The notes beneath the pieces were generated by a model, which ran no database searches, was not told the DNA's origin, and saw only the letters and a program-made list of their open reading frames with translations. The translations under genes were made by a program, and so were the position numbers. Shown piece by piece: positions 1-8,600 of a stretch of 64,000 nucleotides of DNA. The stretch lies in NCBI RefSeq assembly GCF_021117275.1, contig NZ_CP088245.1, positions 1,277,501 through 1,341,500 of the forward strand, written 5' to 3'. The DNA comes from Metabacillus sp. B2-18 (GTDB lineage: Bacteria > Bacillota > Bacilli > Bacillales > Bacillaceae). Within the stretch, counting starts at the first letter, position 1, and each line of letters starts with the position of its first letter.

Positions 1-1
1 A

Positions 2-385
2 GTTCTACCTATTTTCTTTGAACATCTAGATAAAGAAAATAAATTACCGGTTCATATGGTGTTTTCTCTTAGTGGATTAATTTCCTATTATCAACCAATC
101 AGAGTTGATGGGGATGAACATATGGTTGGAATAAGAGATCTTCAGGAATATCAAATTCGTGACAGCAAAGATGCGATCAAGACGTTTTCCGAGGCGTGGA
201 ATCAAAATGATGGAACAGAGGAATCTCTTACTGAAGTGGTTTCAATCATATTATCTGATGAAAAGCTATGGGGTCGAAGTTTAGTGGAAATTTCTCTTCT
301 TAAGGATATGGTTATTAATTACCTAGAAGATATTGTTACGGATGGAGTTCAAAAGAGCCTTGAGAAATTTTATCTGAAAAATTGA
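2..385 (+). CDS. uxaB: Tagaturonate reductase, C-terminal part (cut by window edge)
   Basis: The frame is open from base 2, so the gene begins upstream of the window; about 127 C-terminal residues remain. The stretch resembles the helical C-terminal domain of mannitol-dehydrogenase-family altronate oxidoreductases (tagaturonate to altronate, NADH-dependent, cytoplasmic), with an LP-x-H-MVFSLSGLI-like helix followed by a long acidic helical tail. The strongest support is position: it ends 43 bases before glucuronate isomerase, the usual partner in hexuronate catabolism. The N-terminal NAD-binding domain is not visible, so another member of the polyol dehydrogenase family (for example fructuronate reductase) cannot be excluded. 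Confidence 0.65.
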   Translation, partial: VLPIFFEHLDKENKLPVHMVFSLSGLISYYQPIRVDGDEHMVGIRDLQEYQIRDSKDAIKTFSEAWNQNDGTEESLTEVVSIILSDEKLWGRSLVEISLLKDMVINYLEDIVTDGVQKSLEKFYLKN

Positions 386-428
386 TAGTTAGGTACATTA
401 CGAAGGAAAACGAAGGACGGTGGGAGAA

Positions 429-1829
429 ATGAAAGACTTTATGGGAGAAGACTTTTTACTATCAACGAATACTGCGGTGGAGTTATATCATAAATATGCG
501 AAGGAAATGCCGATTATTGATTACCATTGTCATCTTAGTCCTAAAGAAATTTATGAAAATAAGAGATTTAAAAATATAACAGAAGCTTGGTTATATGGTG
601 ATCATTATAAGTGGAGAGCGATGAGAAGTAATGGTGTTGACGAAGAATATATTACAGGAAATGCTAGTGATTATGAAAAATTTTTAGCTTGGGCAAAAAC
701 AGTACCTATGACTATAGGAAATCCATTATATAACTGGACACACTTAGAGCTTCAACGATTCTTTGGAATTAATGAAATTTTAAATGAAAAAAGTGCCCCA
801 GATATTTGGGAGAAGGTAAACTCATTATTAGCTCAAGATGACTTCACAGCTCAAGCATTAATTAAAAAGTCACAGGTTGAGGTTGTTTGTACAACAGATG
901 ATCCGACTGATGCTTTAGAGTATCACCAGAAGTTACAAGAAAACACTGAGTTTGGTGTAAAGGTATTGCCAAGTTTTAGACCTGATAAAGGACTTGAAAT
1001 TAATCGTGATGGGTTTTTAGAGTGGGTAGGAAAACTGTCTGAGGCTTCTGGGCAATCGGTTACAAACTATAGTGAGTATCTGAAAGCGTTAAAGGAACGA
1101 ATTGAGTTTTTTCACTCCCTTGGGGGCCGTGTATCAGATCATGCTCTTGATTCGATGATGTACGAAGCAGCATCAGAGGAAGAAGTTGCTGACATCTTTG
1201 CAAAAGGACTTAAAGGAGAAAAGGTATCGCTTGAAGAAGAAAAGCAATTCAAATCGTACACGTTAACCTTCCTAGGTGAACAATATGCACGCTTAGGTTG
1301 GGTTATGCAATACCACATGCATGCCCTGCGAAACAACAATACTAGAATGTTTAAACAGCTTGGCCCTGATACTGGATTTGACAGTATGAATGACGGAGAA
1401 GTGGCAAAGCCTTTGTGTCAATTGCTTGATTCATTAGATCAAAAGGATGCTCTTCCAAAAACAGTTCTTTATTCGTTAAATCCAAAAGACAATTATGTGA
1501 TTGGATCTGTTATTGGGAGTTTTCAAGGTGGAGGAACACCTGGCAAAATCCAGTTTGGTACGGCATGGTGGTTTAATGATCAAAAAGACGGAATGCTTGA
1601 TCAAATGAAAGCTTTAGCAAACCTTGGGTTGTTCAGCCGCTTTATTGGGATGTTAACTGATTCAAGAAGCTTCTTATCATATACAAGACATGAATATTTT
1701 AGAAGATTAGTTTGTGATCTTATTGGACAATGGGTTGAAAACGGTGAATATCCGTATGATGAAGAAGCTTTAAGTAGCATTATTCAAGGAATATGTTATA
1801 ACAATGCAAAAGAATATTTTCAATTTTAA
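429..1829 (+). CDS. uxaC: Glucuronate isomerase
   Basis: UxaC interconverts D-glucuronate/D-fructuronate and D-galacturonate/D-tagaturonate, the first step of hexuronate use. The protein (about 466 aa, normal for the family) begins MKDFMGEDFLL and has the metal-binding YHCHLSP motif near residue 30, then FKNITEAWLYGDHYKWRAMR, TIGNPLYNWTHLEL and, near the end, GTAWWFNDQKDGM and LTDSRSFLSYTRHEYFRR, all hallmarks of the uronate isomerase fold. A GTG nine bases upstream is also possible, but ATG 429 matches the family start and has GAAGGA at 412-417. It lies directly downstream of the uxaB fragment, probably in one operon. A terminator follows at 1840. Confidence 0.95.
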   Translation: MKDFMGEDFLLSTNTAVELYHKYAKEMPIIDYHCHLSPKEIYENKRFKNITEAWLYGDHYKWRAMRSNGVDEEYITGNASDYEKFLAWAKTVPMTIGNPLYNWTHLELQRFFGINEILNEKSAPDIWEKVNSLLAQDDFTAQALIKKSQVEVVCTTDDPTDALEYHQKLQENTEFGVKVLPSFRPDKGLEINRDGFLEWVGKLSEASGQSVTNYSEYLKALKERIEFFHSLGGRVSDHALDSMMYEAASEEEVADIFAKGLKGEKVSLEEEKQFKSYTLTFLGEQYARLGWVMQYHMHALRNNNTRMFKQLGPDTGFDSMNDGEVAKPLCQLLDSLDQKDALPKTVLYSLNPKDNYVIGSVIGSFQGGGTPGKIQFGTAWWFNDQKDGMLDQMKALANLGLFSRFIGMLTDSRSFLSYTRHEYFRRLVCDLIGQWVENGEYPYDEEALSSIIQGICYNNAKEYFQF

Positions 1830-1839
1830 TAAGTTTATT

Positions 1840-1880
1840 AAAGGTATACCGACCCAGTTTGTTTGGAGGTATACCTTTTT
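1840..1880 (+). terminator. Rho-independent terminator after uxaC
   Basis: Inverted repeat AAAGGTATACC / GGTATACCTTT with an 18-base loop, followed by a T run. It closes the hexuronate operon. Confidence 0.85.
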
Positions 1881-2009
1881 ACGTTAGTTGTGGGAACAAT
1901 AGCAATAATGAGAGGATAGGAAAATTGACAAATATAAAATAGAATAGTTAATATTTTAATAGATTGAATACATAGCTTGGGAAAAGTATCTGATTATTTT
2001 ATAGCGAGT

Positions 2010-2027
2010 TACCCTTTAGGGTATAAT
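2010..2027 (+). promoter_or_regulatory. CstR/CsoR-type operator overlapping a -10 box
   Basis: TACCCT-TT-AGGGTA (2010-2023) is a perfect inverted repeat of the C/G-tract type bound by CsoR/CstR repressors. It overlaps TATAAT (2022-2027), 36 bases before the start of the repressor gene, so binding would block the promoter. The -35 region is poor. Autoregulation is inferred from position. Confidence 0.75.
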
Positions 2028-2062
2028 GATCATAATAAAGGCTAAAGAAGGGGAGATTAAAG

Positions 2063-2323
2063 ATGGAGTATGATGCACAAATTAAAAACCGTGTAAAGAG
2101 AATTGAAGGGCAGCTCAGAGGAATCTTACGTATGATGGAAGAACAGAAAGATTGTAAAGATATTATTACTCAGCTTTCCGCAAGTAGAACAGCAATTGAT
2201 CGAACAATTGGTGTAATCGTTAGCTCTAATTTAATAGAATGTGTTCGAATGGCTGAGGAAAAAGGCGAAAGCAGTGATGATTTAGTGAAGGAAGCAGTTA
2301 ATTTGCTTGTGAAAAGTAGGTAA
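2063..2323 (+). CDS. cstR: CstR-type persulfide-sensing transcriptional repressor
   Basis: An 86-aa all-helical repressor of the CsoR/RcnR (DUF156) family. It has the family signature RIEGQLRGI near residues 13-21 and the two cysteines Cys31 (DC) and Cys60 (IECV). The position that is histidine in copper-sensing CsoR is Asn56 here, the pattern of the sulfur-sensing CstR subgroup, in which the two thiols form di- or polysulfide links. The overall sequence closely resembles staphylococcal CstR as I remember it, including the VNLLVKS end. It should repress sulfide/persulfide detoxification genes, yet none lies next to it; the downstream neighbour is a repeat element and then a germination operon. 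Strong GGGGAG ribosome site at 2050. Confidence 0.85.
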   Translation: MEYDAQIKNRVKRIEGQLRGILRMMEEQKDCKDIITQLSASRTAIDRTIGVIVSSNLIECVRMAEEKGESSDDLVKEAVNLLVKSR

Positions 2324-2329
2324 TTTAAA

Positions 2330-2870
2330 AGGCTATGGGACTTTTGTTAACGAGTTCTGTTTTGAAGTACAGGATACGAATTAACATTGCTTTTTCGTAT
2401 AGGAATCCGCACTAGAATCAAAAAGCAATTTGACAAGTAAATCAGCAAAGGAAAATGCTTGGATACATATATGCTCCAAGCATTTTTTTATAGCAAGATA
2501 AGCGATTTCCAGGTTTCATGAATCGCCATGAAATAAGCTACCAAATAAGCGGAGAAATTCCTCTTAATGAAGAAATAGCACAAAAAATAGATAAAATAGA
2601 CGGAAAGATTCCGCCTATTTAATCAAAAAAGATGAAAATGAACCATTTTACTTTGCTTAACCGGAAAAACTCCGCTTATATCCCTCGAACCGAGTTCCAT
2701 TCTTCAGTCTAACCAGAAAAACTCCGCTTATTTTGGACTATCGTTACTCAGTTAAGGATTAGCAAGAAGGTCTGCTTTATTTATCCTCTCAGACATCATC
2801 ACCCACACTCTGGTAGTTCAATATCATCTTATTCAGTTGCAAATGGGACTGCTAATTGGGGTGATAATTT
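2330..2870. repeat. Composite non-coding repeat element, copy 1 (terminator hairpin plus CGGAA..TCCG iterons)
   Basis: No gene is visible in 2324-3000. In order it holds: a left segment with GAGTTCTGTTTTGAAGTACA; a hairpin ATGCTTGGA/TCCAAGCAT (2455-2483) followed by seven T; four short imperfect palindromes of the form TAAnCGGAAAAAnTCCGCTTAT at 2546-2566, 2601-2620, 2657-2681 and 2710-2732; and a right segment GGGACTGCTAATT (2845-2857). The same parts in the same order recur at 50103-50596, so this is one family of dispersed element. The hairpin probably also terminates cstR transcription. Confidence 0.7.
2452..2489 (+). terminator. Terminator hairpin within composite repeat copy 1
   Basis: AAAATGCTTGGA / TCCAAGCATTTT stem with an 11-base loop and a long T run, located 130 bases after cstR. 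The same stem sequence occurs in the second copy of the element at 50220-50247. Confidence 0.8.
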
Positions 2871-3006
2871 AGTTTTTATATTCGTAAACAAACCCCTTTA
2901 ACATTTCATATGCTGCTTTTTAATTTGTCATTTAATCATAAAATTTCCTCCAAAGGTAAATAGTAATGAGAAGAAAAATAATAATGAGACGTTCAGGAGC
3001 ATGATT

Positions 3007-4548
3007 ATGAGGAAATTTATGAACCATAGACAACTCTATCAAAACCAAGACGCACCTGAAACCTTGGATCAAACAGTTGTAACCGATTTGACTGAGAATG
3101 TAGCTGTACTAAAAAAGGAATTTGATAAATGTTCCGATGTGAAATTTAGGCCTCTAATAGTAGGTCAAAATGAAGCGTACCTTATCTTCGTTGAAGGATT
3201 AATTGATTCCAAAAGTATAGAATTTCATGCCTTAAAGCAATTGTTAGCAGAGATAAAAGAAGAACATCTCACTGCTGAATATTTAGAAAAAAACATTCTT
3301 TCTGTTAACCAAGTAGTTGAATCGAATAAGATGTCTGATATAGTGAAGCAAGTTTTGCATGGGAGTTCAATCCTTTTAGTAGATTCCTTAAATAAAGGAT
3401 TAGTGTTAGATGCAAAAGGTGGGACTAGTAGAAGTGTATCTGAGCCGGATACGGAATCCGTAGTACGTGGTCCACGTGAAGGTTTTACCGAAAATTTGGG
3501 AGTAAATACAGCGCTTGTTAGACAAAAGATTAAATCAAAGCATTTAAAGCTTATTTCTAAAGAAGTAGGTACTCAAACAAATACAACGATCAACATCATG
3601 TATATGGATAATCTTGCACCACCAGACTTAGTTGAAGAAGTAATAGCGAGAATTGACCGTATTGAAATTGATGGTGTATTAGAAAGTGGGTATATTGAAG
3701 AATTAATTGAGGATAGCCCTAGTAGCTTTTTTCCTCAGATACAAAATACAGAGCGTCCTGATACAGTGGCAGCTAACTTATTAGAAGGAAGAGTGTCTAT
3801 ATTAGTTAATGGAACTCCTTTTGCGCTTATATTACCTGTGAGTTTTTGGCAATTTATTCAATCAAGTGAAGATTATTATCAACGATATCATATCTCAATT
3901 TTTTTAAGAATATTAAGGGTAATGCTTCTATTTTTAGCTTTACTCTTACCTGCATTCTATGTTGCAATAACAACGTTTCATCAAGATATGATACCTACAA
4001 ACCTGTTGTTTAGTATTGCTGCTAGTAGGGAGTCTATTCCCTTTCCTGCTCTCATTGAGGCGTTAATGATGGAGATTGCGTTCGAGGCTTTACGTGAAGC
4101 GGGTATACGACTCCCGAAGGTGATTGGACAAGCAGTTAGTATTTTAGGTGCCTTAGTTATTGGTCAAGCAGCAGTTGAGGCAGGGATTGTCTCTGCACCT
4201 ATGGTTATTATCGTCTCTTTAACTGGAATTGCTTCCTTTACCATTCCAAGGTTTAATATGGCGATTTCTATTCGACTATTACGATTTCCAATGATGATTC
4301 TTGCAGGCATTTTTGGCTTATTTGGTATTGCTCTTGGTTCTATTATCGTATTAACTCATTTATGTAAGTTGCGATCATTTGGTGTTCCTTATTTTCATCC
4401 ACTTGGACCACTTAAATGGAGTGAACTGAAGGATGTATTTATTCGAATCCCTTGGTGGGACATGGATCGACGACCAACTCAATTTGTTAAAGAAAATGTG
4501 TCTCGTGAAAAGGACAACCTTAAACCTTCTACACACAAACATAATTAG
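3007..4548 (+). CDS. Spore germination receptor subunit A (GerA/GerKA family)
   Basis: A-subunit of a nutrient germinant receptor in the inner spore membrane. About 513 aa: a soluble N-terminal domain to about residue 285, then a membrane domain with several hydrophobic helices (about 298-450), then a charged tail. Family features include VVRGPREGFTENLGVNTALVR near residue 155, NGTPFALILPVSFW and SIAASRESIPFPALIEALMME. Two starts are possible: ATG 3001 is only one base from the AGGAG at 2995-2999, while ATG 3007 has a seven-base spacing and is preferred. It is the first gene of a four-gene operon A-C-small-B. Expression in the forespore by sigma-G is expected for the family, but I could not identify a convincing sigma-G promoter. 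Confidence 0.9.
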   Translation: MRKFMNHRQLYQNQDAPETLDQTVVTDLTENVAVLKKEFDKCSDVKFRPLIVGQNEAYLIFVEGLIDSKSIEFHALKQLLAEIKEEHLTAEYLEKNILSVNQVVESNKMSDIVKQVLHGSSILLVDSLNKGLVLDAKGGTSRSVSEPDTESVVRGPREGFTENLGVNTALVRQKIKSKHLKLISKEVGTQTNTTINIMYMDNLAPPDLVEEVIARIDRIEIDGVLESGYIEELIEDSPSSFFPQIQNTERPDTVAANLLEGRVSILVNGTPFALILPVSFWQFIQSSEDYYQRYHISIFLRILRVMLLFLALLLPAFYVAITTFHQDMIPTNLLFSIAASRESIPFPALIEALMMEIAFEALREAGIRLPKVIGQAVSILGALVIGQAAVEAGIVSAPMVIIVSLTGIASFTIPRFNMAISIRLLRFPMMILAGIFGLFGIALGSIIVLTHLCKLRSFGVPYFHPLGPLKWSELKDVFIRIPWWDMDRRPTQFVKENVSREKDNLKPSTHKHN

Positions 4549-4567
4549 CTAGGGGAGTTTAATATAT

Positions 4568-5719
4568 ATGGTAACTCGTAAAATGATTTGCCTACTTTGT
4601 ATTTGTGTACTTCTGTTAACAGGGTGTTGGGACCGAGTAGAGGTAAATGATTTAGCTTTCGTTGTTTCAACTGGATTTGACAAAGTTGGGGACAATCAGT
4701 TCAGGGTTTCTGTTCAGGTTCCGCTTCCAGGCGCAATGAGTGAGTCATCTGGAGGTGGAGGTGGAACGGGTGGAGGTGGTCCCTACTATGTTGACTCAGG
4801 AATTGGAAGAAATGTAAGGGAAAGTAATGACGATCTACAGGAGAGAATGTCCAGAGAATTATACTTTGCTCATCGAAGGATCATTATTTTTGGTGAGGAG
4901 TTAGCTCGATTTGGATTCAAGAAATCTTTAGATGTTGTACTGGAACAACCTCAATCAAGACTTTCTGCTTATGTTTTATTGACTAAAGGAGAAGCGATCA
5001 ACGTGTTAAATGCAACACCTCACTTAGAAATGTTACCAGCTGAGGCAATGAGGGAAATGGCAAAATCAGGTTTTGGTATAACAGTTAAAGATGTCTTGAT
5101 GGATATATCTAGGCCTGGTAAGGACACATTTATACCGATTGTTGAAACTACTGAAACGCAAAATGCCAATTCTAAGGATAAGAAGCAAGAAGTTAAAATG
5201 AGTGGATTTGGAATCTTAAAAAAGGATGAATTAAAATTTTTTACGACTAAGGAAGAGGCATGGGGGTTACGTTGGTTATTAGAAAAAGCAAATGGTAATA
5301 ACTACACATTTGTAGTAGGTGAAAAGGAAGAGTTAAATGTCAATATTATAAAATCAAAAGTAAAAACAAATTACAAGTCTAATGGAGGTAAACCATCATT
5401 TACTCTTACAATTAAAGTTGAATCAAATATGATGCAAAATGAACCTAATCTAAAACTTGCTGAGCAGGAAGTCTATAGCTCAGCAATAAAAGATATGAAA
5501 AAACAAATAAAATCAGAAGTATTATCCTTAATTAACCATGGGAGGGAAGAAGGAATTGATATATTTGGGTTTGGTTGGTATTTATACCTTCATCATAATG
5601 ATGAATGGGAAAAGTGGAAGGATGATTGGGAGAAAATTTTAAAGGATGCCGATATCGAGATTAAGGTGGATGCTGAGATAAAACGAACCATTAATTCAGG
5701 AATTAATATTAAGGAGTAG
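4568..5719 (+). CDS. Spore germination receptor subunit C, lipoprotein (GerAC/GerKC family)
   Basis: Ger(x)C lipoprotein of the germinant receptor, anchored on the outer face of the spore inner membrane. The signal peptide ends in the lipobox LLTGC with Cys20, followed by WDRVEVNDLAFVVSTGFD, typical of the family. A glycine/serine-rich insert sits near residues 57-76. The C-terminal domain ends with the usual FGFGWYLYLHHNDEWEKW-type segment. Total length 383 aa, normal for the family. It starts 19 bases after the A subunit and is followed within 6 bases by a small membrane protein gene, consistent with one transcript. Confidence 0.9.
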   Translation: MVTRKMICLLCICVLLLTGCWDRVEVNDLAFVVSTGFDKVGDNQFRVSVQVPLPGAMSESSGGGGGTGGGGPYYVDSGIGRNVRESNDDLQERMSRELYFAHRRIIIFGEELARFGFKKSLDVVLEQPQSRLSAYVLLTKGEAINVLNATPHLEMLPAEAMREMAKSGFGITVKDVLMDISRPGKDTFIPIVETTETQNANSKDKKQEVKMSGFGILKKDELKFFTTKEEAWGLRWLLEKANGNNYTFVVGEKEELNVNIIKSKVKTNYKSNGGKPSFTLTIKVESNMMQNEPNLKLAEQEVYSSAIKDMKKQIKSEVLSLINHGREEGIDIFGFGWYLYLHHNDEWEKWKDDWEKILKDADIEIKVDAEIKRTINSGINIKE

Positions 5720-5724
5720 TTTAT

Positions 5725-5946
5725 ATGATTGCAACGTTGATATGTTTGTTTACTTTACTCATTTTTCTCTTCCTTCAACGAAAGACAATTCATAAACAAA
5801 AGAAGCGTAATAAGGTCATTATTTATCTTATGACTTTTCTAGCAGCAAGTTCTTCTACGTTTTTTTTTCTTCCGTATGATTTAAGTGGCCTTACAGCTTA
5901 TATGAATAAATTTATTGGCCCTATTACAAAGCTGGTGGTCAACTAA
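5725..5946 (+). CDS. Small membrane protein inside the germination operon
   Basis: A 73-aa protein with two hydrophobic stretches (about residues 1-17 and 30-48) separated by a Lys/Arg-rich loop. AAGGAG lies at 5711-5716 at good spacing, and its stop codon overlaps the start of the B subunit (TAATG), so it is almost certainly translated and coupled to it. Small membrane genes of this size occur in some ger operons (the D-subunit idea), but I do not recognise this sequence specifically and cannot assign a function. Confidence 0.7.
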   Translation: MIATLICLFTLLIFLFLQRKTIHKQKKRNKVIIYLMTFLAASSSTFFFLPYDLSGLTAYMNKFIGPITKLVVN

Positions 5947-7019
5947 TGATTAAGTATAATATTTCACTTTTTCAATTTGCTCTTTTGTTAGCTAATTTTA
6001 TGATTCCAGCATCCCTTATTTCCTTGCCGCAGGTATTGACACAGATATCAAATCAAAATACATGGATGATTCCGATTCTTGTGTTTCCTGTTTTTTTTCT
6101 TATTTTTTTCCTATGTTTAGGAAAGAATGTAGATCCTGTACAACATTCAAGGCTTGATAAAGCATTCACCGTTGTGATTGGAGTATTTTTAATTTTTGTG
6201 TATATAAGGGATTTACGCCTGTTCATTGATTATGTTTCCTCATATCTCTTACCGACTACTCCTATTGAAATCATTTCAATTGTTCTAACACTTACTTTAC
6301 TTTATGTCAGTGCTGCTGGCTTAGAGGTCATTGCTAGAATCACGGTTATACAATTTATTGTTTTGGCTGTGGTAGTATTGGTTGCCCCTATTCTTGTTAT
6401 AAATGAATTGGATGTAAGAAATATTACTCCGATTATTAATAATGAACAAATGGGCAATTTGGCTAAATCTTCATACTTATTTTTCCCTTGGATGGGTGAA
6501 GCGTTAATTTCTTGTTACTTAATTCGTTTTTTATCAAAGCAAAGGGGGATTAAAAAGGGAGTCCTTTTAGGGAGTAGTCTAGGTTTTTTATTAATTTTTA
6601 TTGTAATAATTGTAGATATAGCTGTGCTGGGTGAAAAAATCATGACTATTGCCACATATCCTACCCTTTTAATGGTTCAGGAAATTAATATTACAGACTT
6701 CTTAGATCGTTTAGATTTAATTCTTGTAACGATTTGGATGCCAACATTGTTTAGTAAACTAGCTCTTGCCTTATATTGTATTGTTCATTCTTTATTCCCA
6801 TTAAAGGATGAAGGAACTAAATTAATAATGACACCTGTAAGCTTATTCTTAGGTATTTTAGCTATAATCCTTTTTGAATCCAATACCATGCATTTAGAGT
6901 TTACTTTTCAAACATGGACGGTTATAGGTTTGTTATTGGAAATCTTACTGATTGGATTACTTATTGTTAGTAGGATTAGAAAAAAGATAGGAAATAAAAA
7001 ATCTGATACAGAGTATTAG
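5946..7019 (+). CDS. Spore germination receptor subunit B, permease-like (GerAB/GerKB family)
   Basis: Integral membrane subunit of the amino-acid/polyamine/organocation fold that binds the germinant in the spore inner membrane. 357 aa with about ten hydrophobic helices. It starts with ISLFQFALLLANFMIPASLI and contains the family-typical YIRDLRLFIDYV segment near residue 90 and FFPWMGEALISCYLIRFL near 180. It overlaps the preceding small gene by one base. It is last in the operon; a hairpin at 7070-7107 follows. The germinant specificity cannot be read from the sequence. Confidence 0.88.
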   Translation: MIKYNISLFQFALLLANFMIPASLISLPQVLTQISNQNTWMIPILVFPVFFLIFFLCLGKNVDPVQHSRLDKAFTVVIGVFLIFVYIRDLRLFIDYVSSYLLPTTPIEIISIVLTLTLLYVSAAGLEVIARITVIQFIVLAVVVLVAPILVINELDVRNITPIINNEQMGNLAKSSYLFFPWMGEALISCYLIRFLSKQRGIKKGVLLGSSLGFLLIFIVIIVDIAVLGEKIMTIATYPTLLMVQEINITDFLDRLDLILVTIWMPTLFSKLALALYCIVHSLFPLKDEGTKLIMTPVSLFLGILAIILFESNTMHLEFTFQTWTVIGLLLEILLIGLLIVSRIRKKIGNKKSDTEY

Positions 7020-7069
7020 TAGTAAGAAGGCTGCTTCAAATGGAGAGATTTATGCTAATGCTAATGGAA

Positions 7070-7107
7070 TAAAAAGGCTTTTCTATACAAAAGGAAAAGT
7101 CTTTTTA
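7070..7107 (+). terminator. Terminator after the germination operon
   Basis: AAAAAGgCTTTTC / GAAAAGtCTTTTT stem with a short loop and T-rich tail, 50 bases after the B subunit stop. Confidence 0.7.
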
Positions 7108-7220
7108 TAATCTGATTTTTTAAAAAATTATACAATTCGAACAATGAATAAGATAAAAATTCACATTTCCTACAATGACATTTACACTTAAAAATATTAA
7201 TATGTTAAGTAATATAACAA

Positions 7221-7245
7221 TTAATGTTACATATTATAACATTAA
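7221..7245 (+). promoter_or_regulatory. Palindrome in the leader of the urate permease gene
   Basis: TTAATGTTA (7221-7229) and TAACATTAA (7237-7245) are perfect 9-bp inverted arms around a 7-base spacer, ending eight bases before the GGGAGG ribosome site. It is placed where a repressor or activator of the urate operon could bind. The factor is unknown; it does not match the published PucR box well. Confidence 0.45.
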
Positions 7246-7265
7246 GGTTTGAGGGAGGGCTTTGA

Positions 7266-8579
7266 GTGGAGAGTGGCGGTGTAGGTGGTTTTAAACTTTT
7301 TTCGTTAGGTCTACAGCATGTACTGGCTATGTATGCTGGAGCTATTTTAGTTCCGTTAATTGTAGGAAGGGCATTAAATTTATCGTCTGAACAATTAGCG
7401 TATTTAGTTGCGATAGACTTGCTTACATGTGGGATAGCAACGTTGCTACAAGCTTGGAAAAATAGGTATTTTGGAATTGGTTTACCAGTTGTGCTGGGGA
7501 GCTCCTTCGTTGCTGTCACACCAATGATTGCGATTGGCTCTCAATATGGTGTTTCTGCTATTTATGGCTCGATTATAGCGGGTGGTTTGTTTATCTTACT
7601 ATTTGCCTCGTTTTTTGGGAAGTTAATTAAATTATTTCCTCCGGTTGTAACGGGTAGTGTTGTTACAATAATTGGTCTTTCATTAGTACCAACAGGAATT
7701 CGAAATATGGCAGGAGGTAATGGGAGTCCTGATTTTGGTAGCTCGACTAATTTGTTATTATCCTTCGGAGTTTTAGCATTGATTTTGTTTTTAAATCGCT
7801 TTCTGAAAGGCTTTGCTCAAGCGTTATCTGTATTGATAGGGATCGTTGCTGGAACTCTCGTTGCGTCAATGCTGGGGAAAGTTGATTTTACAGATGTTGC
7901 AGAAGCCTCGTGGTTGCACCTTCCTGAGTTGTTCTATTTTGGAGCTCCATCGTTTGAGGTTGGACCGATTTTAACCATGATGATCGTATGTTTAGTGATT
8001 GTTATTGAATCAACTGGTGTATTTCTGGCTCTAAGTAAAATTTGTGACCAAGAATTAAAAGAAAAGGATTTTGTAAGAGGTTATCGTGCTGAAGGATTGG
8101 CAATTACGTTAGGTGGACTTTTTAATGCATTTCCATACAATACATTTGCTCAAAATGTAGGTCTTGTTCAATTGTCAAAGGTAAAAACGAAAAATGTAGT
8201 GGTGGCTGCTGGGATGATCTTAATAGGGTTAGGGCTTGTTCCAAAAATTGCTGCCATTGCAACCATAATTCCTTCTCCTGTATTAGGAGGCGCTACGGTT
8301 GTCATGTTTGGGATGGTGATTTCATCAGGTATCAAAATGCTGGGTGCTGTTGATTTTAGTGATCAGCATAATATGCTTGTTATCGCATGCTCCCTTTCAT
8401 TAGGATTAGGGGCAACTGTAGTACCAGATCTATTTGCAGGATTACCTCAAGCTTTACGCATCATAGTAAGTGACGGGATCATTACTGGAAGTTTAACGGC
8501 AATCTTATTGAATTTGTTTTTTGTGGTTCGTAAGAAAAGTAACACTGTACCGATTGATGATAACAAATCAATTGCTTAA
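7266..8579 (+). CDS. Urate/xanthine permease (NCS2 family)
   Basis: A nucleobase:cation symporter-2 (437 aa, about 12-14 helices) that imports urate or xanthine across the cytoplasmic membrane. Family features: the start GFKLFSLGLQHVLAMYAGAILVPLIVG; the transport motif region ESTGVFLALSKICDQEL near residue 248; and the NCS2 signature FNAFPYNTFAQNVGLV near residue 285. GTG 7266 is chosen because GGGAGG at 7253-7258 is seven bases away. It resembles Bacillus PucJ/PucK; which of the two, and so urate versus xanthine, is not decidable by eye. It leads the genes for urate oxidation, so urate is the more likely substrate. Confidence 0.88.
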   Translation: MESGGVGGFKLFSLGLQHVLAMYAGAILVPLIVGRALNLSSEQLAYLVAIDLLTCGIATLLQAWKNRYFGIGLPVVLGSSFVAVTPMIAIGSQYGVSAIYGSIIAGGLFILLFASFFGKLIKLFPPVVTGSVVTIIGLSLVPTGIRNMAGGNGSPDFGSSTNLLLSFGVLALILFLNRFLKGFAQALSVLIGIVAGTLVASMLGKVDFTDVAEASWLHLPELFYFGAPSFEVGPILTMMIVCLVIVIESTGVFLALSKICDQELKEKDFVRGYRAEGLAITLGGLFNAFPYNTFAQNVGLVQLSKVKTKNVVVAAGMILIGLGLVPKIAAIATIIPSPVLGGATVVMFGMVISSGIKMLGAVDFSDQHNMLVIACSLSLGLGATVVPDLFAGLPQALRIIVSDGIITGSLTAILLNLFFVVRKKSNTVPIDDNKSIA

Positions 8580-8600
8580 CTAAGAAGGAGGTGACGGAAG

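Noticed and set aside
7020..7265. Purine riboswitch upstream of the urate permease
   Set aside because: No purine aptamer core or downstream terminator could be made out; only the palindrome at 7221 stands out.
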